Shown in pieces: positions 59,061-64,000 of a stretch of 64,000 nt of DNA. The translations under genes and the position numbers were made by a program. The notes beneath the pieces are model-generated. The model did not search any database, was not told the DNA's origin, and saw only the letters and a list, made by a program, of their open reading frames with translations. The stretch is from Sambucus nigra (taxonomy: Eukaryota; Streptophyta; Magnoliopsida; Dipsacales; Adoxaceae), in contig OX422211.1 of assembly GCA_949130495.1 (NCBI GenBank), forward strand, positions 338,091,504-338,155,503. Reading direction: 5' to 3'. Numbering within the stretch: the first letter of the stretch is position 1; every line of letters starts with the position of its first letter.

Positions 59061-60184
59061 TTGAGAATTTTCCAATGTATTACGCAACTTCAGGGGCATT
59101 TTAGTCATATCAGCATTTGAGCTTCATGCTCGAACTCTTCACGAAATTTGTATCCCTCCGAGTCGGATTTGCATGGCCTCTGATAGTTTGTTAATCCGAT
59201 TCCTAATGATTATGTGAAGACCATTTTCTCGACGAGCTCCTTCGTGGTTATTAGGATAAATCATTTTCTTTTCTTTTCTCTTTATTTCTTTTACCACTTA
59301 CTATATAAGTGCTTTTTTATTGTATTTGAAGACATCTCTTTTATATCTTTCATTTTTGTTTAGTTTTAGGGTTTGTTTCGTTGGGACTTTCTCTCTCTCT
59401 AGGGTTTCAACCCATTTATGTAAGTATAGTTACTATTTAGTATCTTCTTACTTAATATATGCTTTATTTCCTTTATTCCTTGCTTTTTTCTTCATTTCCT
59501 TGCTTTGTATTTAATTTTTGTTGGTTATTTAGTTATTTTCTTATGTTAACTAGTTTTATTTCTTGCTTTAACCATGTGTAGTAGCTAGTTTAAGGGTTGG
59601 GTCATATTTCCACCATTAATGGGTATTGAGTTTTGAAATCAAGGTTTTGGGTAAATATTTATTTAATTAAAACCTTGTATATTAAAGTTGGAATATTAGG
59701 CGTTAAACTTTCTTTGTCTCACAATGTTGATGTTTATTGATATATTCTGAAAATAGTCCATTTGTGACCAGTTTCGGTTGAAAATTTAATCTTTCATTGT
59801 TGAATTAATTTTCTTCATTTTCGATGTTTATAAATAATTGAATATGCTCGATTAAATGTTTTTGAACCAAAATCCTTAATATACATTGTTTATCCCATGA
59901 TGGGGATGTGATCCTAATCTCGTTTTATTAATCTTTATTTAGTTTTAATTAGCGCATTTAACTCTTTTCCCCTTCCCCCTTTTAAACCATCATCACCTTT
60001 TACATTTTTATTGGAGAAGTAATAAATCAATTAAAGTACGTCAAGCATTCCCTGTGATTTTTTATACCCAGGCTAGCTGTTATACTCCATTTGAGTGTTG
60101 TTAAAGTTTAAGTTTTTTGCATTGCGGTCGGAAGGTGATAACAATGATTGGCATATCTACACGGAGGCTCGGTTTCCACCAACA
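59061..60184 (+). repeat. Probable 5' LTR of element I
   Basis: Ends at CCAACA (60184) six bases before the PBS. Contains a TATA box (59303-59309) and a pyrimidine-rich leader with TTAGGGTTT and CTCTCTCTCTAGGG after it, as expected for R/U5. The 5' start is uncertain by some hundred bases. Frames 59320-59514 and 60117-60362 are not recognised. Confidence 0.5.
59303..59309 (+). promoter_or_regulatory. TATA box of element I LTR
   Basis: CTATATAAGTGC, followed about 30 bp later by the probable start of transcription. Inferred. Confidence 0.5.
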
Positions 60185-60190
60185 TCTAAA

Positions 60191-60206
60191 TGGCGCCGTT
60201 GTCGGG
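60191..60206 (+). other. PBS of element I (tRNA-Asp type)
   Basis: TGGCGCCGTTGTCGGG, one change from the TGGCGCCGTTGCCGGG motif of Athila-type elements. Confidence 0.75.
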
Positions 60207-60363
60207 ACGTGTTTTGTTATAGATTGTAATTATTTTATTATTGTACTATTTTTTTCTTTGTATCTTTATTCTTTGTTTTTCCTTTCTTTTTTACTTGTGC
60301 TAAATTGTTTCGAGAATCTTAAAATTTTAGTGCTCGTTGCATTTTTAAATTCTTTAATTTGAA

Positions 60364-61014
60364 ATGTCTCGCTATAACTCTTTAGACAACCTTAATTATT
60401 ATTATTACAATAATAGTTTTCTAAGTTACGCTCCCAAGACTATGCGAGAATGCGTACAAATTCTTGAAAATGAATGCATTAAGCGTGAAATTCATGAATA
60501 TTTAAGTAATCCCTCATCGCCTTGGGAAGAAACTGAAGGAAGCGGGGAATCCTCTAGCTATGAGCAAACCTCTCAAGAAGATGCTATGTCTTCTTGTTGT
60601 TTTGATCATGAGTTAGATTTCAAGGAATTTAATGACCAATTTGAGAGTCTTAAAGCTTGGTCTTTAGAAATAAATGGCCAACTCAATGAGATTATTTCCT
60701 CCTCACAAAGCATGGTTGAGGTTGAATCTTGCATTTCACATCCACCCCTTTTTGAGGATGAACCAATTGAGAGTGATCTAAGAACTTTTGAATTTCAACC
60801 TCTTATAATTTTTCAAATTCTGTTGAGGTTAACGATCCTTCATTTTACTTGGTTCCCTACTATTATCGAACCATTAAATTTATCACAAGAATTGGTTCAA
60901 AGTCTTGAGGACTTTGACTCGATTCTTGAACAAGAATATTATTTTGAGATGCTTTATCTCATGATCTATTGGCTTGCACTTGCCCTACCTCTCCTTCCAA
61001 TTGAAAAAACTTGA
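60364..61014 (+). CDS. 216-aa ORF of unknown function in element I
   Basis: ATG at 60364, about 160 bp after the PBS, is the first good start; the ORF is intact to the stop at 61012-61014. The N-terminus is Tyr/Asn-rich (NYYYYNNSF), the middle is acidic and Ser-rich (EETEGSGESSSYEQ), then FKEFNDQFESLKAW and SLEINGQL look like a short amphipathic helix, and the C-terminus is hydrophobic (LALALPLLPIE). No zinc knuckle or capsid motif that I recognise. The position is that of gag, so an accessory or remnant gag N-terminus is possible. It may be a broken longer protein. Expression unknown. Confidence 0.5.
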   Translation: MSRYNSLDNLNYYYYNNSFLSYAPKTMRECVQILENECIKREIHEYLSNPSSPWEETEGSGESSSYEQTSQEDAMSSCCFDHELDFKEFNDQFESLKAWSLEINGQLNEIISSSQSMVEVESCISHPPLFEDEPIESDLRTFEFQPLIIFQILLRLTILHFTWFPTIIEPLNLSQELVQSLEDFDSILEQEYYFEMLYLMIYWLALALPLLPIEKT

Positions 61015-62875
61015 AGATGTGATTTTAATTTTTCCCGAGATTAATGTATTCTTGTCACCCTTAGCCTCCAAACCCCCCATTATCCACCTATAAAATTTAA
61101 TGGATGATTGTTCTTTTCTTCCATCGTAACATACCTTCCGTTGTTCAAATGGAATTTTTATTTTTTTCGAAAGGTATGAACTCATTTGAGAGACCACCAA
61201 TTATCCTTCAAATTCAAATCATTGTTTGGGCAGACCCTAAAAAATTCCAACTCATTTTGTATGGTTAATTGAGTAATTGAAATTGAGGTTATACATAGTT
61301 AATTATTTTCTTACTTATTTCAGTATAGCTTTTAGTGTAATTAGTTAATTTTTTTCTTTATTTTTTGTGTATGCTTGGTTCTGATAATTTTTGTAGGTTC
61401 AACGAACTAAAATATACGAGATTGTGCATCCCAAACATGCAGTTTTTAAAAAGGTAAAAAAATAATTAAGTCACAAGAATATTTTCTTTTATTTTTGCAC
61501 ACACTCATCCGCACTTCTATGCATATATTTTCATTTTTGTGTTTGTCACCCATTATAAATTACATCCTCACATTAGTATTTATGTTATATATATATATAT
61601 ACACTTCATCCATACTTTAATATTTTAGTGTTTATACTTCTTTTATATAGTAATTTTTATTCATGTATAGTTTTTATTTTTATTTTTTTTCATAACCCCA
61701 TCATTTCTCAGAACTTGTAGAAGAAGGTGTTTGCTAAACAAAATAGAAACGGTTGTTTTCTAAACAAAAATAGCTGCAGGTCTTTGCTTGAAGAGAAAAA
61801 AAAGGTCATATTTTTGTTGTTCTAGGGAGAAGGTATTTGCTTACAAAAAAACAAGGAAGCAAGTCTTATTTTGGTTGTACGAGCAAAGATATGTATGAGC
61901 AAATACTTATAGTTTAAAAAACCTTGTAGGAGTAGGTCTTTTTTTTAACCCCCGGTCGACTGGTTCCCAAGTCGAGGTCGACCGGTTGGTTTGGTTATTC
62001 ATCTCTATCTTGAGTCCTAGGCAAAATTACAAATCGCGATTGATCGGACCCACGGGCGCGGTCGACCGGCCCCCAAGATGCAATAGACCGGTCCCAAGCT
62101 TCATCGAATATGTCTCAAATGCAAGGCTAACCAAGAAATCGTATTAGATCGGGCTCTAACCTGAGGTCGACTGGGGTCAATCATTTCTCTTTTTTAGCCT
62201 CTTCTCTTCTATTGTTTCAATCACTCATCTACTACCATATCACCCCATTACGTACCCTTGCTTTCCCATACACAAACTTCACCCAACTTCAATCGATTTC
62301 ACCCATTTTTACACGATCAAGTTATAAATTTTCCCTTTTATCTTGTCTATTTGTTGTTATGGTTGATTATTGTCATGATTTGAAGGCTTTATGTATACTT
62401 TGACAGTTTATGAGTTTTTGTTGGGTGTTATTCAATTGTGTTGTCCCAATATATTTTATGCTTGATTTTTTATTTATAAACATTCATTAACATAAATTGT
62501 TTTGGGATTCTGGAGTTTGTTCATGAATGGAATATGCCGTTGGTTCAAATCACACACCCTTATACCACATTGTGCACACCAAGTGCTTGCTAAAATGCCT
62601 AAATCGATTTTTTTCGAGATGTTTAGCATACATTTTCATTTTTATCACTCGTTGTAGAACCTTGACACATTTTGTCAAAATGCGGTATGTTTTCACCCGA
62701 TTTCACACACGCCATTTCAACTTCTACACCGACTAACTTTAAATTGCTTTTTAAAATTTTTTTTTCTTGCCAAATTATTGTTTTGTAAGTTGAAATAGTC
62801 ACAATCAAAAAGTAAGATTTGACCAAGTGTGTGTCTTCCCGGGGTTTTAAGAGGTTTCATTGTGAAAGGTAAAAA
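61015..62875 (+). other. Poorly coding internal stretch of element I with GGTCGACCGG cluster
   Basis: AT-rich, with no recognised frame. At 61952-62178 several GGTCGACCGG, GGTCGACTGG and related motifs are packed in about 225 bp, unlike the surroundings. A short (AT)n is near 61590. The small frames at 60985-61200 (minus), 62212-62403 and 62527-62736 are unrecognised. Confidence 0.6.
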
Positions 62876-63226
62876 GACTGGTTCCAGGCCTACTTTCAAA
62901 CTCAACACAGGTTGTTGGCCGACCATTGTGCATGGAACCTTGATCCTATTCCAGAGGTGGCACGAGTCATCTTGCGTCGCTACAATTGGGATCATTTCCT
63001 TGCCACAAATAGTCACATCAATGAGGACTTGATGCATATTTTTTATGCGACATATGTGATGGTGAAATGGAGGCGAACGTCATACGAGGCTATGGTGAGG
63101 GGGTGTAGATATGCACTGGGATTCTCTGGTGGTCCCAGTTTTGAGAATTATTGTTGTAATGGGAATTCTTTTTTTATTATGTGTCTTCCTTTCTTTCTTT
63201 CTAATTTTAATATATTAACTTTTTAG
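62876..63226 (+). pseudogene. Fragment resembling plant-transposon/Athila ORF domain
   Basis: One open frame reads DWFQAYFQTQHRLLADH, RYNWDHFLATNSHINED, LMHIFYATYVMVKWRRTSY and AMVRGCRYALGFSGG. The W-x-x-F...(V/M)xxFYA...VRG order resembles the 'putative plant transposon protein' domain (PF20167) found in Athila-type and similar elements. There is no proper ATG (first possible start is TTG at 62912), and it ends in hydrophobic noise. The assignment is tentative. The plus frame 62829-63032 and minus frames here are shadows. Confidence 0.4.
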
Positions 63227-64000
63227 AATGTTTGTATTAAGTTATTTTGTGAAAGTATGAGATTGGAAACGATAATGTAGTTATTGGTTATCTATTGGAT
63301 CTTGATTCGTGTGACCCTCCATTTATATAAAATCAAATGTCCACCGTCAATTTATCTAGTATTTTCACTCCAGCCCCTCTATATTATTGTGATTTATTAC
63401 ATGATTTTTTTAACTTAATTTTTGCGTACACATTTTTGTTTTTCTTTTGTTTGTATAGGGCTCACGTTTGCTACCTAGAGGATTGCTCCAAAATCGGGGT
63501 GATTTATTTCCATCCCTCGCTTTCTCATAGTATCTTTAATTACATTGAGGACAATGTGCATTTCAAGTTAGGGAGTGTGTGATTATTCATTTCAATTTAT
63601 ATTTTATCATCGTGAACCATGTTTATATTTATTAATTAAATTTTGTAAGATAAAAAATAGATAAAAAAAAATCAAAATTTCAAATTTTGTTCTTTATTTC
63701 TTTTCTCTTTCTTGGGCCTCTTACCTTAATTTCCTTTGATAAATTTAATAAATGCCCTACCTAATTGTTAATTCAATGGTGCATTTTTTGTTTCTTCCGT
63801 GTTATTAACCTTTAGTCCTCAAATTATTCAATATTGAGAATAAAGGCATGAATTAAACTTTGAAGACCCATGAGCACTTGAGCATATTTTATAAATGATT
63901 CGGTAACTTGGTATATTTTTTTTGTTTTGTATACTCTAAAACCGAGCGAGCTTTGTTCTTTTCTTCGTTTGCGAGTGTTTATACATTACTTTTTCCTTCT
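63227..64000 (+). other. Late internal region of element I
   Basis: Non-coding. Holds the ATTGAGGACAATG motif at about 63545 followed by AAGTTAGGGAGTGTGTGA, then A/T-rich sequence to the window end. The frame 63337-63582 is unrecognised. No LTR start found before 64000. Confidence 0.5.

Larger units (their letters stand above)
59061..64000 (+). mobile_element. Element I: Athila-like LTR element, 5' part and internal
   Basis: An LTR-like region to about 60184, then PBS TGGCGCCGTTGTCGGG (60191 on), an ORF, a long poorly coding stretch, and a conserved late-internal motif ATTGAGGACAATGTGCATTTCAAG (read in two parts, 63545-63570) that in Athila-type elements precedes a G-rich tract. No protease, RT or integrase was seen, and the 3' LTR is outside the window. 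Probably non-autonomous. The left boundary is approximate because no TSD or TG start could be fixed. Confidence 0.6.

Noticed and set aside
1..64000. Host genes or tRNA genes
   Set aside because: Every coding signature found is retrotransposon gag/pol or an element ORF. TGGTATCAGAGC matches are primer-binding sites next to LTRs, not tRNA genes.

Overview
The window looks like intergenic DNA from a seed plant (dicot-like in character, species not identifiable). It is AT-rich and made almost entirely of LTR retrotransposons nested inside one another. I see no convincing host gene, rRNA, tRNA or CRISPR array. Nearly all coding sequence is gag/pol, mostly broken by stops and frameshifts.

Layout (labels are mine). 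The base layer is element C, an old minus-strand Ty1/copia element in a tandem LTR-internal-LTR-internal arrangement, now scattered over 3830-4209, 12812-14423, 26521-29326 and 55601-56960. Six insertions sit in or at it. A (1-3829, minus) is a Ty3/gypsy element with an open gag-protease frame that runs off the left edge. P (4210-12806) is a Tekay-like long-LTR unit whose two LTRs are INVERTED and yet is flanked by a target-site duplication (TSD). G (14424-26520, plus) is a copia-related gag-only tandem. D (15275-21512, minus) is a long-LTR gypsy element inside G's first LTR. F (29327-55600, minus; TSD ACCCC) is a long-LTR gypsy element. E (34643-55131, minus; TSD CATTT) lies inside F's 5' LTR. 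J (41921-52544, plus; TSD GAAAC) lies inside E's 5' LTR. The order C, then F, then E, then J is therefore a four-deep nest, supported by three exact 5-bp TSDs. C itself gives the empty-site sequence for F and P because it carries two gag copies.

Right of the nest, a scrambled junction (about 56755-57000) leads into H (to about 59060, minus), a decayed gypsy protease/RT fragment with a readable YVDD. After that comes I (about 59060 to the window end, plus), an Athila-like element with a TGGCGCCGTTG-type primer-binding site (PBS), an unrecognised 216-aa ORF, and no 3' LTR inside the window.

How the parts work together. J has the full gag, protease, RT, archaeal-type RNase H and integrase order, plus a long ANTISENSE ORF region between pol and the 3' LTR. 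This is the arrangement of Tat/Retand-type gypsy elements. D, F, E and P share roughly 2.8-3.2-kb LTRs and short internals with at most gag and protease remnants, so they probably relied on enzymes from autonomous relatives. G's gag has kept both zinc knuckles but lacks the capsid domain in both copies. Several unrelated LTRs carry dense clusters of short CpG-containing reverse-complementary motifs, often just upstream of the TATA box, which are candidate transcriptional control arrays.

The strongest unusual signal is P: an inverted-LTR, two-3'-end retrotransposon unit that appears to have integrated as one piece.
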